NCBI GenBank assembly: GCA_030681795.1
Contig: JAUXRG010000064.1
Location: forward strand, 1-64,000
Reading direction: 5' to 3'
Source: Rubrivivax sp.
GTDB lineage: Bacteria; Pseudomonadota; Gammaproteobacteria; Burkholderiales; Burkholderiaceae_C
Length of the DNA: 64,000 nt
Shown here: piece by piece, positions 46,044-54,720 of the stretch
How the letters are laid out: every line of letters starts with the position of its first letter
Position numbering within the stretch: position 1 is the first letter of the stretch
Notes under the pieces: generated by a model
Databases searched by the model: none
Seen by the model: only the letters and a program-made list of their open reading frames with translations
What the model was told of the DNA's origin: nothing
Translations under genes and position numbers: made by a program

Positions 46044-47293
46044 CGCGAGATCAACTCCGCCAACGGCAAGAAACGCACCGCGTCGCCGCGCGCGATGGCC
46101 TGGCCCGGCGGGTTGTCCACCAGGCCGTCGGCCCAGACCGTCGAAGTCAGCACCCCCGAGCTCTGGTTGGGGAAAAGATCCAGCGCGCCTTCGGCATTCA
46201 GGCGCACGCGCAGGAATTCGCGCCGGCGGTCGGGTCGGGGCCAGTCGAACGCCGCGCGCAGCGGCAAGGCCGCGGGCAGGCCGCTGCCCATGCCCTGCAG
46301 CGCCCGCAGCACCGTGCTCACCGCCAGCAGGCAGGTCACGAACGACGACACCGGGTTGCCCGGCAGGCCGATCAACAAAGCCTCACTGCCTGCCTCGTGA
46401 CGGATGTGACCGAAGGCCAGGGGCTTGCCCGGCTTCATGGCGATCTGCCAGTCCTCGACCTGGCCTTCGGCTTGCGCGGCGGGCTTGAGATGGTCTTCCT
46501 CGCCCGCCGAGACGCCCCCGCTGGTGACGATGAGGTCGTTGGCCGCTGCCGCCTGGCGCAGCGCGGCGCGGGTGGCGTCCAGCCGGTCGGGCACGATGCC
46601 CAGGTCGCTGACCTCGCAGCCCGCGGCCTGCAGCAGGCCGCGCAGCATGAAACGGTTGGAGTTGTAGATCGCCCCGGGGCGCAGCGGCTCGCCCGGCATC
46701 ATGAGTTCGTCACCGGTGGAAAACAGCGCCACGCGCGGGCGGCGCCGCACGCTCAGCAGGCCCGCGCCCACCGAGGCCGCCAGCCCCAGCGCCTGGGGCC
46801 TGAGGCGCTGGCCGCGGGTCAGCACGGCCGCCCCCTGCCGCACATCTTCACCGCGGCGGCGTATCCACTGGCCCGCCACCGGCACCGCGTTCACGCGCAC
46901 GCCGCCCAGGCCCATGCCCATGCCCGCGATGGCTTCGCACTCTTCCTGCAACACCACCGCATCCGCCCCCGGCGGCAGCTGGCCGCCGGTGAAGATGCGC
47001 GCGGCCGTGCCGGGCTGCAGGGCCTGGCCGACATGCCCGGCCGGGATGCGCTGCGACACCGGCAGCACCGCGCCGGGCGCGGCGACATCGGCCGCGCGCA
47101 ACGCATAGCCGTCCATCGACGTGTTGTCGGCCGGCGGCACGTCCAGCGCCGAGTGCACGTCGGCCGCCAAGACCCGGCCCAGGGCATCGAAGGTGGAAAC
47201 GAGTTCGGTCTCGCTGATGGCGTGCGCCGCGGCGCCTGCGGCCAGGCGGGCCAACGCCTCCTCCAGACTCAGCATGGGGCGCCGATCGTTCAT
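46040..47293 (-). CDS. moeA: Molybdopterin molybdenumtransferase MoeA
   Basis: Inserts molybdate into molybdopterin-AMP. The 417 residues show a MoeA N-terminal domain (DVPPADNTSMDGYALRAADV; the linker motif QRIPAGHVG), a central MogA-like domain with FSTGDELMMPG and VTSGGVSAGEEDHL, and a small C-terminal domain. Substrate residues of the family, such as SGGVS-GE-D, are intact. Its start overlaps the thrC stop (ATGA) and its stop overlaps moaD. Molybdenum-cofactor genes are thus in the same transcript as threonine biosynthesis, a known Burkholderiales arrangement. Confidence 0.95.
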   Translation of the reverse strand: MNDRRPMLSLEEALARLAAGAAAHAISETELVSTFDALGRVLAADVHSALDVPPADNTSMDGYALRAADVAAPGAVLPVSQRIPAGHVGQALQPGTAARIFTGGQLPPGADAVVLQEECEAIAGMGMGLGGVRVNAVPVAGQWIRRRGEDVRQGAAVLTRGQRLRPQALGLAASVGAGLLSVRRRPRVALFSTGDELMMPGEPLRPGAIYNSNRFMLRGLLQAAGCEVSDLGIVPDRLDATRAALRQAAAANDLIVTSGGVSAGEEDHLKPAAQAEGQVEDWQIAMKPGKPLAFGHIRHEAGSEALLIGLPGNPVSSFVTCLLAVSTVLRALQGMGSGLPAALPLRAAFDWPRPDRRREFLRVRLNAEGALDLFPNQSSGVLTSTVWADGLVDNPPGQAIARGDAVRFLPLAELISR

Positions 47294-48711
47294 GCCGCGC
47301 AGTGGGTTTCGATATACCGCTGCACGGCGCGCGCGTCGGCGGCCATCACGGTGTAGCGCTTGGGCAAGGATTCGATGCCGCGCAGCGCCGCGGGCCGCTG
47401 CGGTTCGCGGCCGGTGGCTTCGACGATGGTGGCGGCGAACTTGGCGGCCAGCGCCGTCTCCAGCACGATCATGGGCACGCCGGCTTCTTGGTGGGCCCGC
47501 GCCACCTTCAGGCCGTCGGCGGTGTGGGTGTCGATCATCACGCCGCAGCGCTCGAAGGTGCTGCGGATGGTGGCCAGGCGGTCGGCATGGGTGCTGCGCC
47601 CGCTGACGAATCCGAAGCCGGCGGCCGCCGCGAATTCGGCGGGCCTGAGCGTGAAGCCGCCGTCCCGTGCCAGAGCCGCGCCGAAGAGCTCGCGGGTGCG
47701 CACTGCCGCGGCCGAGTCATGGCCCAGCAGGTCGAAGACGAAGCGCTCGAAATTGCTCGCCTTGCTGATATCCATCGAGGGGCTCGAGGTCTCGTGCGTC
47801 TCGGCACTGGCGCGCACGCGGTAGGTGCCGGTGCGAAAGAACTCGTCGAGGACGTCGTTCTCGTTGGTCGCGAGCACGAGCTTGTGGATGGGCAGCCCCA
47901 TCCTGCGTGCGACGTGGCCGGCGCAGATGTTGCCGAAGTTGCCCGAAGGCACGGCGAAGCTGACCTTCTCGTCGTTCGACTTCGTGGCGTGGAAGTAGCC
48001 GGCGAAGTAGTACACCACCTGCGCCAGCAGGCGGGCCCAGTTGATCGAGTTGACCGTGCCGATCTTGTAGCGGCGCTTGAACTTCAGGTCGTTGCTCACC
48101 GCCTTGACGATGTCCTGGCAGTCGTCGAATACGCCCTCGATGGCGATGTTGTGGATATTGGCGTCGGTCAGGCTGAACATCTGCGCCTGCTGGAAGGGGC
48201 TCATGCGGCCCTTGGGGCTGAGGATGACTACGCGCACGCCTCGCTTGCCGCGCATGGCGGATTCGGCGGCGCTGCCGGTGTCGCCGCTGGTGGGGCCCAG
48301 GATTTTGAGCTCTTCACCGCGGCGCGCCAGCTCGTACTCGAACAGGTGGCCCAGCAGCTGCATGGCCATGTCCTTGAAGGCCAGCGTGGGGCCGTTCGAC
48401 AGGGCTTGCAGGAACAGGCCGTCGTCGAGCTTCTTCAGCGGCGTGATCTGCGGCGTGCCGAAGATGGCCTCGGTGTAGGTGGCCTCGCACAGGCGCTTCA
48501 GGTCGGCTGCCGGAATATCGGCTATGTAGAGCGACAGGATCTCGAAGGCCAGATCGGCATAACGCAGGCCGCGCCAGCGCGCCAGCGTGGCGGCGTCGAT
48601 CCTGGGGTAGGACGCCGGCAGGTACAGGCCCCCGTCAGGCGCCAGGCCTTCGAGCAGGATGTCGGAGAAGCCGCGCGGCGTGACATCGCCGCGCGTACTC
48701 AGGTATTTCAA
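47290..48711 (-). CDS. thrC: Threonine synthase
   Basis: PLP enzyme converting O-phosphohomoserine to threonine, 473 residues. It is the long (fungal/proteobacterial) form starting MKYLSTRGDVTPRGFSDILLEGLAPDGGLYLP, with PLP lysine in LAFKDMAMQLLG and the phosphate-binding GPTSGDTGSAAESAMRGK. The start codon is TTG at 48711, fixed by the conserved N-terminus and by a 4-nt TTGA overlap with the hom stop. It is coupled to moeA downstream by an ATGA overlap. Confidence 0.95.
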   Translation of the reverse strand: MKYLSTRGDVTPRGFSDILLEGLAPDGGLYLPASYPRIDAATLARWRGLRYADLAFEILSLYIADIPAADLKRLCEATYTEAIFGTPQITPLKKLDDGLFLQALSNGPTLAFKDMAMQLLGHLFEYELARRGEELKILGPTSGDTGSAAESAMRGKRGVRVVILSPKGRMSPFQQAQMFSLTDANIHNIAIEGVFDDCQDIVKAVSNDLKFKRRYKIGTVNSINWARLLAQVVYYFAGYFHATKSNDEKVSFAVPSGNFGNICAGHVARRMGLPIHKLVLATNENDVLDEFFRTGTYRVRASAETHETSSPSMDISKASNFERFVFDLLGHDSAAAVRTRELFGAALARDGGFTLRPAEFAAAAGFGFVSGRSTHADRLATIRSTFERCGVMIDTHTADGLKVARAHQEAGVPMIVLETALAAKFAATIVEATGREPQRPAALRGIESLPKRYTVMAADARAVQRYIETHCAA

Positions 48712-50045
48712 TTCAGTTCCTCTTTGCGGATCCTGACGATGGGCGCCAGCACGGTGGGCAGACTCTGCATCTGCGCCAGCGCCGCCTTCATGCGCCCTTC
48801 CACCGTGACGTGGGTCAGGATCACGAGGTCGGTCTGCTTTTCGCCCTCGGCGCTTTCACGCTGAAGCACGGCGTCGATGGAGATGTCGTTCTCGGCGAGT
48901 ATTCCGGTGATGCGCGCCAGCACGCCGGCCTTGTCGGCGACCACCAGGCGCAGGTAGAAGGCGGTCACCACCTCGTCGATCGGAAGGATGGGTGTGTCCT
49001 GCATCGCGCTGGGCTGGAAGGCCAGGTGCGGGACGCGGTGGTCGGGGTCGGCGGTGTGCAAACGCGTGATGTCCACCAGGTCGGCGACCACGGCGCTGGC
49101 CGTGGGCTCCGCGCCCGCGCCCTTGCCGTAGTAAAGCGTGGGGCCCACGGCGTCGCCCTGCACCACCACGGCGTTCATCGCGCCTTCGACGTTGGCGATC
49201 AGGCGGGTGGACGGGATCAGCGTCGGGTGCACGCGCAGTTCGATGCCCCCCGCGGGGAACGCCGCGGATCGAAGGTCCGCCCTGCGCCGGGTGATGCCGA
49301 GCAGCTTGATGCGGTAGCCCAGCTGCTCGGCATAGCGGATGTCGGCCGCCTGCAGCCGGGTGATGCCTTCGACATGGGCCTTGTCGAATTGCACCGGCAC
49401 GCCGAAGGCGATGGCGCTCATGATCGTGGCCTTGTGCGCGGCGTCTATGCCCTCGATGTCGAAAGTGGGGTCGGCTTCGGCGTAGCCCAGTTGCTGCGCC
49501 TGCTTCAGCGCGGTGGCGAAATCCAGCCCCTTGGAGCGCATCTCCGAGAGGATGAAGTTGGTGGTGCCATTGATGATGCCGGCGATCCATTCGATGCGGT
49601 TGGCGGTGAGCCCTTCGCGCAGCGCCTTGATGATGGGAATGCCGCCCGCCACCGCGGCTTCGAAAGCCACCATCACGCCCTTTTCGCTTGCCGCGGCGAA
49701 GATCTCGCTGCCGTGCACCGCCAGCAGCGCCTTGTTGGCCGTGACGACATGTTTTCCGGCGGCGATGGCCTCGAGCACCAACGTGCGCGCGATGCCGCAG
49801 CCACCGATCAGTTCCACCACGATGTCGATGTCCGGGTGGGCGATGACCTGGCGCGCATCGGCCACCACCTGCACCTGGTCACCGACGATGGCGCGCGCGC
49901 GCTCGGTGTCCAGATCGGCCACCAGGGTGATCGCGATGCCACGCCCGGCGCGGCGGCGGATCTCTTCCTGGTTGCGCTGCAGCACCCGGAAGGTGCCGCT
50001 GCCCACGGTGCCTATGCCGAGCAGGCCGACTTGGATGGGGTTCAT
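48708..50045 (-). CDS. hom: Homoserine dehydrogenase
   Basis: NAD(P)H-dependent reduction of aspartate semialdehyde to homoserine. The 445 residues show an N-terminal Rossmann motif, GLLGIGTVGSGTFRVL. The catalytic domain has IIGTTNFILSEM-type sequence (GIINGTTNFIL) and FDIEGIDAAHKATIMSAIAFG with the catalytic Lys. A C-terminal ACT domain (about 360-440, LRLVVADKAGVLARITGILAENDISIDAVLQ) implies threonine feedback. The Shine-Dalgarno GGAGG is part of a perfect inverted repeat with an upstream GATCCTCC, so its translation may be restrained. It lies between alaA and thrC. Confidence 0.96.
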   Translation of the reverse strand: MNPIQVGLLGIGTVGSGTFRVLQRNQEEIRRRAGRGIAITLVADLDTERARAIVGDQVQVVADARQVIAHPDIDIVVELIGGCGIARTLVLEAIAAGKHVVTANKALLAVHGSEIFAAASEKGVMVAFEAAVAGGIPIIKALREGLTANRIEWIAGIINGTTNFILSEMRSKGLDFATALKQAQQLGYAEADPTFDIEGIDAAHKATIMSAIAFGVPVQFDKAHVEGITRLQAADIRYAEQLGYRIKLLGITRRRADLRSAAFPAGGIELRVHPTLIPSTRLIANVEGAMNAVVVQGDAVGPTLYYGKGAGAEPTASAVVADLVDITRLHTADPDHRVPHLAFQPSAMQDTPILPIDEVVTAFYLRLVVADKAGVLARITGILAENDISIDAVLQRESAEGEKQTDLVILTHVTVEGRMKAALAQMQSLPTVLAPIVRIRKEELN

Positions 50046-50047
50046 GC

Positions 50048-50078
50048 GATCCTCCGACGAGCCGCCTCTAGGAGGATC
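50048..50078 (-). promoter_or_regulatory. Hairpin sequestering the hom ribosome-binding site
   Basis: On the minus strand GATCCTCC (50078-50071) is perfectly complementary to GGAGGATC (50055-50048), which contains the Shine-Dalgarno 2 nt from the arm end and 5 nt from the ATG; the loop is 15 nt. A second hairpin, GCCCCC-TTG-GGGGGC, lies just upstream (50082-50096). This may be a true translational control element or part of a common intergenic repeat that happens to fall there. Confidence 0.55.
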
Positions 50079-50121
50079 AGCGCCCCCTTGGGGGGCCGCG
50101 AGCGAAGGCGAGCTTGGGGGT

Positions 50122-51348
50122 TCATGCGAAATGGCGCTTGCGGTAGTGCGAGAGGAAACGCTCGATGCGGCCTATGGCTTCGGTCAAGTCGTCGGAATTC
50201 GGCAGGAAGACGATGCGGAAATGGTCCGGCGCCGGCCAGTTGAAGCCCGTGCCCTGCACGATGAGCACCTTTTCTTCGGCCAGCAATTCATAGGCGAAAT
50301 GCCGGTCGTCGGTGATGGGGTACATCTTCGGGTCCAGCCGCGGGAACATATACAGCGCTGCCTTGGGCTTGACCACGCTCACGCCGGGGATCTGCGACAG
50401 CAGCTCGTAGGCCAGGTCGCGTTGGCGGCACAGCCGGCCACCTGGGGCGACGAGATCCTTGATGCTCTGGTAGCCGCCCAGTGCGGTCTGGATCGCGAGC
50501 TGCCCCGGCGTGTTGGCGCACAAGCGCATCGAGGCCAGCATGTTGAGCCCCTCGATGTAGTCCCCCGCGTGGCGCTTGTCGCCGGAGACCACCATCCAGC
50601 CGGCACGGTAGCCACAGCTGCGGTAGTTCTTGCTCAGGCCGTTGAAGGTGACGAAGAGCACATCGTCGGCCAGCGCAGCGATGCTGGTGTGGGTGTGGCC
50701 GTCGTACAGCGTCTTGTCGTAGATCTCGTCGGCGAAGACGATGAGCTGGTGCTGGCGCGCGATCTCGACGATGCCGCGCAACACCTCGTCGGGATACAGC
50801 GCCCCGGTAGGGTTGTTCGGGTTGATGACGACGATGGCCTTCGTGGCCGGCGTCACCTTGGCGCGGATGTCGTCGAGGTCGGGCATCCAGCCGGCCCCTT
50901 CGTCGCAGCGGTAGTGCACCGGCGTGCCGCCGGACAGGGACACCACGGCCGTATGCAGCGGGTAGTCGGGCGACGGGATCAGCACCTCGTCACCGGCGTC
51001 GAGCAGCGCATTCATGCTCAGGGCGATCAGCTCGCTGGCGCCATTGCCGAGGTACACGTCGTCCACCGTGACGCCGGCAATGTGCTTTTCCTGCGTGTAG
51101 TGCACCACCGCCTTGCGCGGCGCGAACAGGCCCTTGCTGTCGGTGTAGCCCGCCGCGTCGGGCAGGTTGCGGATCATGTCCTGCACGATCTCGTCGGGCG
51201 GCATCAGCCCGAATGCGGCCACGTTGCCGATGTTCAGCTTGATGATCTTGTGGCCCTCGTCCTCCATCTGCCGCGCCTTGTCGAGCACGGGGCCGCGAAT
51301 GTCGTAGCCGACGTTGGCAAGCTTGGCGGACTTGAGGATCGGCTTCAA
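50122..51348 (-). CDS. alaA: Alanine-synthesising aminotransferase AlaA
   Basis: Class I PLP aminotransferase (glutamate-pyruvate), 408 residues. It starts LKPILKSAKLANVGYDIRGPVLDKARQMEDEGHKIIKLNIGN; VGYDIRGPVL is the AlaA (YfbQ) signature. Others are GNGASELI, INPNNPTGALYPDEVL, FADEIYDKTLYD, and the PLP lysine in FNGLSKNYRSCGYRAGWM. The conserved start is a TTG at 51348, since no ATG or GTG occurs at the right place. The start lies 42 bp from the divergent Mth938-type gene. It is upstream of hom, feeding an amino-acid operon. Confidence 0.93.
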   Translation of the reverse strand: MKPILKSAKLANVGYDIRGPVLDKARQMEDEGHKIIKLNIGNVAAFGLMPPDEIVQDMIRNLPDAAGYTDSKGLFAPRKAVVHYTQEKHIAGVTVDDVYLGNGASELIALSMNALLDAGDEVLIPSPDYPLHTAVVSLSGGTPVHYRCDEGAGWMPDLDDIRAKVTPATKAIVVINPNNPTGALYPDEVLRGIVEIARQHQLIVFADEIYDKTLYDGHTHTSIAALADDVLFVTFNGLSKNYRSCGYRAGWMVVSGDKRHAGDYIEGLNMLASMRLCANTPGQLAIQTALGGYQSIKDLVAPGGRLCRQRDLAYELLSQIPGVSVVKPKAALYMFPRLDPKMYPITDDRHFAYELLAEEKVLIVQGTGFNWPAPDHFRIVFLPNSDDLTEAIGRIERFLSHYRKRHFA

Positions 51349-51390
51349 GGCGGGTACTTTCGAGCGCAGGGAATCTAGAATTATCCACGC

Positions 51391-51774
51391 ATGAAGTTCC
51401 AGCCCGACACGACCGCAGGCGCCCACGTGATCACGCGCCAGGAGCCCGGGCGCGTCTGGGTGGGCAGCGCAGTCTTCGATCGCAGCGTGCTGGTGCCCTG
51501 GGCCGGTGCCGTGCAGGACTGGGGTGTGGCGACGCTGGCCGACTTGCAGCCCGCGCACTTCGAGCGCATTGCGGCCCTGCGGCCCGAGGTCGTGATCTTC
51601 GGCAGCGGCGCGCGGCTGCGCTTTGTACCGGCGGCGCTGCTGCGCTGCCTCATCGATTTGCGCATCGGCGTCGAGACCATGGACACACCCGCCGCCTGCC
51701 GCACCTACAACGTGCTGGCCAGCGAGCGGCGCAGGGTGCTGGCGGCCTTGCTCATGGCGCCGGCCGGCGCCTGA
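51391..51774 (+). CDS. Mth938/Xcc1710-like domain protein
   Basis: 127-residue single-domain protein of the DUF498 (Mth938-like) family: MKFQPDTTAGAHVITRQEPGRVWVGSAVFDRSVLVPW, then PEVVIFGSGARLRFVPAALLRCLIDLRIGVETMDTPAACRTYNVLASERRRVLAALLM. The GSG and MDT-AACRTYNVL blocks are diagnostic. Human AAMDC and mitochondrial NDUFAF3 are distant relatives, but the bacterial role is unknown. It is first in the row with bcp and phoH, an arrangement common in Burkholderiales. Confidence 0.85.
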   Translation: MKFQPDTTAGAHVITRQEPGRVWVGSAVFDRSVLVPWAGAVQDWGVATLADLQPAHFERIAALRPEVVIFGSGARLRFVPAALLRCLIDLRIGVETMDTPAACRTYNVLASERRRVLAALLMAPAGA

Positions 51775-51820
51775 TCGGTCCCGCAGCGGCGCTGCGAATC
51801 GGGGGCGGCGGCAGAGTCCT

Positions 51821-51826
51821 TATAAT
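51821..51826 (+). promoter_or_regulatory. Candidate -10 of the bcp promoter
   Basis: A perfect TATAAT lies 49 bp before the bcp ATG in an otherwise GC-rich gap. The sequence 17 bp upstream has no recognisable -35. Confidence 0.45.
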
Positions 51827-51874
51827 TCGGCGTTGAGCCGGCTTCGGCATCAGCGCAGTCCGAGAACATCATCC

Positions 51875-52351
51875 ATGACGCCTGTCATCAATAAAGCTCT
51901 CCCGGAATTCGAAGCCCTGGCCACCGGCGGCGTGAAATTCACACCCCAGTCCAACCTGGGCCGGGCCGTGGTGCTGTACTTCTACCCCAAGGACAACACC
52001 CCGGGTTGCACGACGGAAGCCATGCAGTTCCGCGACCAGCACAAGGACTTCCTCAAGGCCGGCGCGGTGGTCTACGGCGTCTCGCGCGACAACATGGCTT
52101 CGCACGAGAAGTTCAAGACCAACCTCGAGCTGCCCTTCGAACTGATCGCCGACACCGAAGAAAAGCTCTGCCACATGTTCGGCGTGGTCAAGAACAAGAT
52201 CATGTATGGCAAGAAGGTCAAAGGCATAGAGCGCAGCACCTTCCTCATGGATGCCCAAGGCGTGATGCGGGCCGAGTGGCGCGGCATCAAGGTTGCCGGG
52301 CATGTGGATGAGGTGCTCAAGGCAGTGAAGGCGCTCAAGAAGGCCACTTGA
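51875..52351 (+). CDS. bcp: Thioredoxin-dependent peroxiredoxin Bcp/PrxQ
   Basis: 158-residue thiol peroxidase reducing peroxides with thioredoxin electrons. VVLYFYPKDNTPGCTTEAMQFRD holds the peroxidatic Cys (PGCT); the usual BCP resolving Cys five residues later is absent (EAMQF), so it is a 1-Cys-like or alternative type. KHKF-type FELIADTEEKLCHMFGV places a Cys further on that may substitute. The ATG at 51875 matches the family N-terminus (VNKALPEFEA). A strong terminator lies 60 bp after the stop. Confidence 0.92.
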   Translation: MTPVINKALPEFEALATGGVKFTPQSNLGRAVVLYFYPKDNTPGCTTEAMQFRDQHKDFLKAGAVVYGVSRDNMASHEKFKTNLELPFELIADTEEKLCHMFGVVKNKIMYGKKVKGIERSTFLMDAQGVMRAEWRGIKVAGHVDEVLKAVKALKKAT

Positions 52352-52411
52352 ACCGTGCCGCCACACTGACCCCCCTGCGGCACGCTCGCGTCGCAGAGGT
52401 CACCGAACGCC

Positions 52412-52441
52412 AAGCCGCACAGCAGCCTGTGCGGCTTTTTT
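52412..52441 (+). terminator. Intrinsic terminator after bcp
   Basis: An 11-bp perfect stem, AAGCCGCACAG / CTGTGCGGCTT, encloses loop CAGC, followed by T through 52441. It separates bcp from phoH. Confidence 0.93.
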
Positions 52442-52464
52442 CTTCGCTCTGACACCCGCCACCC

Positions 52465-54123
52465 ATGCCCCTGCCCAAGCCTCCCGCCAAAAAGGGTGAC
52501 CTGCTGCAAGCCGCCGACTACGAGGCGCAGGCAGCCCCCAAACCCGACAAGCGCTCGCTTAAGCCGCGCGCGCGGGAGATGCCGGCGCCCACGCCGCTGG
52601 ACCTGCACGACGGCGTCGGCGCCGTGGCCGCCCGCCCCCCGGTTGCGGCGCTCTTGTCGGTGAAACCGGCTCCAGCGCCCGCGGCGGACTCGCCAGCCAA
52701 GCTGCGCAAGCCACGCAGCACCGGTCCGGCCAAGCTCTTCGTGCTCGACACCAACGTGCTGATGCACGACCCGATGAGCCTGTTCCGTTTCGAGGAACAC
52801 GACATCTTCCTGCCGATGATCACGCTGGAAGAGCTCGACGGTCACAAGAAGGGCATGAGCGAAGTGGCGCGCAGCGTGCGGCAGGTCAGCCGCGAACTCG
52901 ACGCGCTGGCCTCCCTGGCCGCCAAGGACGGTTCGCTGGACGCCCACGCGGGCATCGAGTTGGCCAAGACCGGCCACCGCGAGGCCGGAGGCAAGCTGTT
53001 CTTCCAGACCATGCTGCTGGAGATCAAGCTGCCCGCCGGCCTGCCGCAGGGCAAGGCCGACAACCAGATCCTGGGCGTGGTGCAGAGCCTGCGCGAGCAG
53101 CAGCCCGGGCGCGACGTGGTGCTGGTGTCCAAGGACATCAACATGCGCGTGAAGGCGCGCGCGCTGGGCCTGCCGGCCGAGGACTACACCAACGACAAGA
53201 CGCTGGAAGACGGCGACCTGCTCTACACCGGCGTGCTGGCGCTGCCGGCCGACTTCTGGGAGCGCCATGGCAAGACCATGGAAAGCTGGCAGCAAGGCGG
53301 CCACACCTTCTATCGCATCAGCGGGCCCCTCGTGCCGGGGCTGCTGATCAACCAGTTCGTCTACCTCGAGGTGCCGGGTGCTGCGCCGCTGTATGCCCGT
53401 GTCACCGAGATCACCGGCAAGACCGCCGTGCTCAAGACGCTGCGCGACTACGTCCACGGCAAGCACTTGGTCTGGGGCGTGTCGGCGCGCAACCGGGAGC
53501 AGAATTTTGCCCTCAACCTGCTGCTCGACCCGGAGTGCGATTTCATCACCCTCACCGGCACCGCAGGGACCGGCAAGACGCTCATGACTCTGGCCGCCGG
53601 CCTGTCGCAGGTGCTGGACGACCGCCGCTACACCGAGATCATCGTCACCCGCGTCACCGTGCCGGTGGGCGACGACATCGGCTTCCTGCCCGGCAACGAG
53701 GAAGAGAAGATGGGCCCCTGGATGGGCGCCCTGGACGACAACCTCGAGGTGCTCGCGCGCACCGACGCGAGTGCCGGGGAATGGGGCCGCGCCGCCACCA
53801 ACGACCTGGTGCGCAGCAAGATCAAGATCAAGAGCCTGAACTTCATGCGCGGGCGCACCTTCCTCAACAAGTTCGTCCTCATCGACGAGGCGCAGAACCT
53901 CACGCCCAAGCAGATGAAGACGCTGATCACGCGGGCCGGCCCCGGCACCAAGATCGTCTGCCTGGGCAACCTGGCGCAGATCGACACGCCTTACCTCACC
54001 GAAGGCTCCTCGGGCCTGACCTATGCGGTGGACCGCTTCAAGGGCTGGCCGCACGGCGGGCATGTGATGCTGGCACGCGGTGAGCGCTCCCGCCTGGCCG
54101 ACTTCGCCAGCGAGGTGCTGTGA
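52465..54123 (+). CDS. PIN-PhoH family ATPase (PhoH2/YlaK-like)
   Basis: 552 residues: a basic, disordered N-terminus (1-90), then a PIN ribonuclease domain (about 92-240). KLFVLDTNVLMHDP, LEELDGHKKG and DVVLVSKDINMR supply the conserved acidic residues. The C-terminal PhoH ATPase (about 340-545) has Walker A GTAGTGKT near 366 and Walker B VLIDEAQNLTPKQMKTLITRAGPGTKIVCLGN. PIN-PhoH proteins unwind and cleave RNA in mycobacteria, and the family is linked to toxin-antitoxin biology and RNA turnover. No antitoxin gene is visible upstream. It has its own terminator downstream. Confidence 0.93.
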   Translation: MPLPKPPAKKGDLLQAADYEAQAAPKPDKRSLKPRAREMPAPTPLDLHDGVGAVAARPPVAALLSVKPAPAPAADSPAKLRKPRSTGPAKLFVLDTNVLMHDPMSLFRFEEHDIFLPMITLEELDGHKKGMSEVARSVRQVSRELDALASLAAKDGSLDAHAGIELAKTGHREAGGKLFFQTMLLEIKLPAGLPQGKADNQILGVVQSLREQQPGRDVVLVSKDINMRVKARALGLPAEDYTNDKTLEDGDLLYTGVLALPADFWERHGKTMESWQQGGHTFYRISGPLVPGLLINQFVYLEVPGAAPLYARVTEITGKTAVLKTLRDYVHGKHLVWGVSARNREQNFALNLLLDPECDFITLTGTAGTGKTLMTLAAGLSQVLDDRRYTEIIVTRVTVPVGDDIGFLPGNEEEKMGPWMGALDDNLEVLARTDASAGEWGRAATNDLVRSKIKIKSLNFMRGRTFLNKFVLIDEAQNLTPKQMKTLITRAGPGTKIVCLGNLAQIDTPYLTEGSSGLTYAVDRFKGWPHGGHVMLARGERSRLADFASEVL

Positions 54124-54129
54124 GTTGAG

Positions 54130-54154
54130 ACCCGCGCTGCGGTGCGGGTTTTTT
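54130..54154 (+). terminator. Intrinsic terminator after phoH
   Basis: Stem ACCCGC / GCGGGT with an 8-nt loop and a run of six T (54149-54154) begins 7 bp after the phoH stop. Confidence 0.85.
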
Positions 54155-54192
54155 GCGCGCGCACAATGGCCCGCCATCAGGAGGGCCTGTCC

Positions 54193-54681
54193 ATGAGGCA
54201 CGGCTTGTTCTCGCTGGCCGGCGTTTCGGCCTTGATCGGCGGCTGTGCACTCGCGCCGCCTCAGCCCGGCACGCTGCAGGACGATGTGGTTCGCACCTGG
54301 GGCCAGCCCAGCGCGCGCTACACCTTGCCCGAAAACGGCCAACGCCTGGAATTTGCCACCGGCCCCTACGGCCGCACGACCTGGATGATCGACGTCGACC
54401 GCGCCGCCCGCGTGGTGCAGGCGCGCCAGGTGCTCAGCGAGGCGGAATTCCTGCGCGTGCAGTCCGCCGTGGACCTGCGCCGCGAAGACCTCTTGCGCTG
54501 GCTGGGCAGGCCGGGTGAACGCCGCTCCGGCGGTCGTGCCGGGGGTGAAGTCTGGTCCTGGCGCTACCCCACCAACGACTGCCTGTGGTTCGAATCGTCG
54601 GTGGCCGAGGACGGGCGTGTCACGGGCAGCGCCTATTCGACGGACCCACGCTGCGACGCACCCAGCGACGCACGCGACTGA
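54193..54681 (+). CDS. Small SmpA/OmlA-like or unclassified lipoprotein
   Basis: 162 residues with a lipoprotein signal peptide (MRHGLFSLAGVSALIGGC; lipobox IGGC, Cys18). The mature part, PQPGTLQDDVVRTWGQPSARYTLPENGQRLEF...YGRTTWMIDVDRAARVVQARQVLSE, has a GxP-x-x-x-Y pattern and strand order like the SmpA/OmlA (BamE-type) and DUF-like outer membrane lipoproteins. Two Cys in the C-terminal part (NDCLWFE; DPRCDA) could form a disulfide. AGGAGGG before the ATG at 54193 is a strong ribosome-binding site. The family is not certain; function unknown. Confidence 0.75.
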   Translation: MRHGLFSLAGVSALIGGCALAPPQPGTLQDDVVRTWGQPSARYTLPENGQRLEFATGPYGRTTWMIDVDRAARVVQARQVLSEAEFLRVQSAVDLRREDLLRWLGRPGERRSGGRAGGEVWSWRYPTNDCLWFESSVAEDGRVTGSAYSTDPRCDAPSDARD

Positions 54682-54720
54682 GCCCTCTGCGGGGGTCCGG
54701 ACTGAGCGGGCCGCGAAGGC

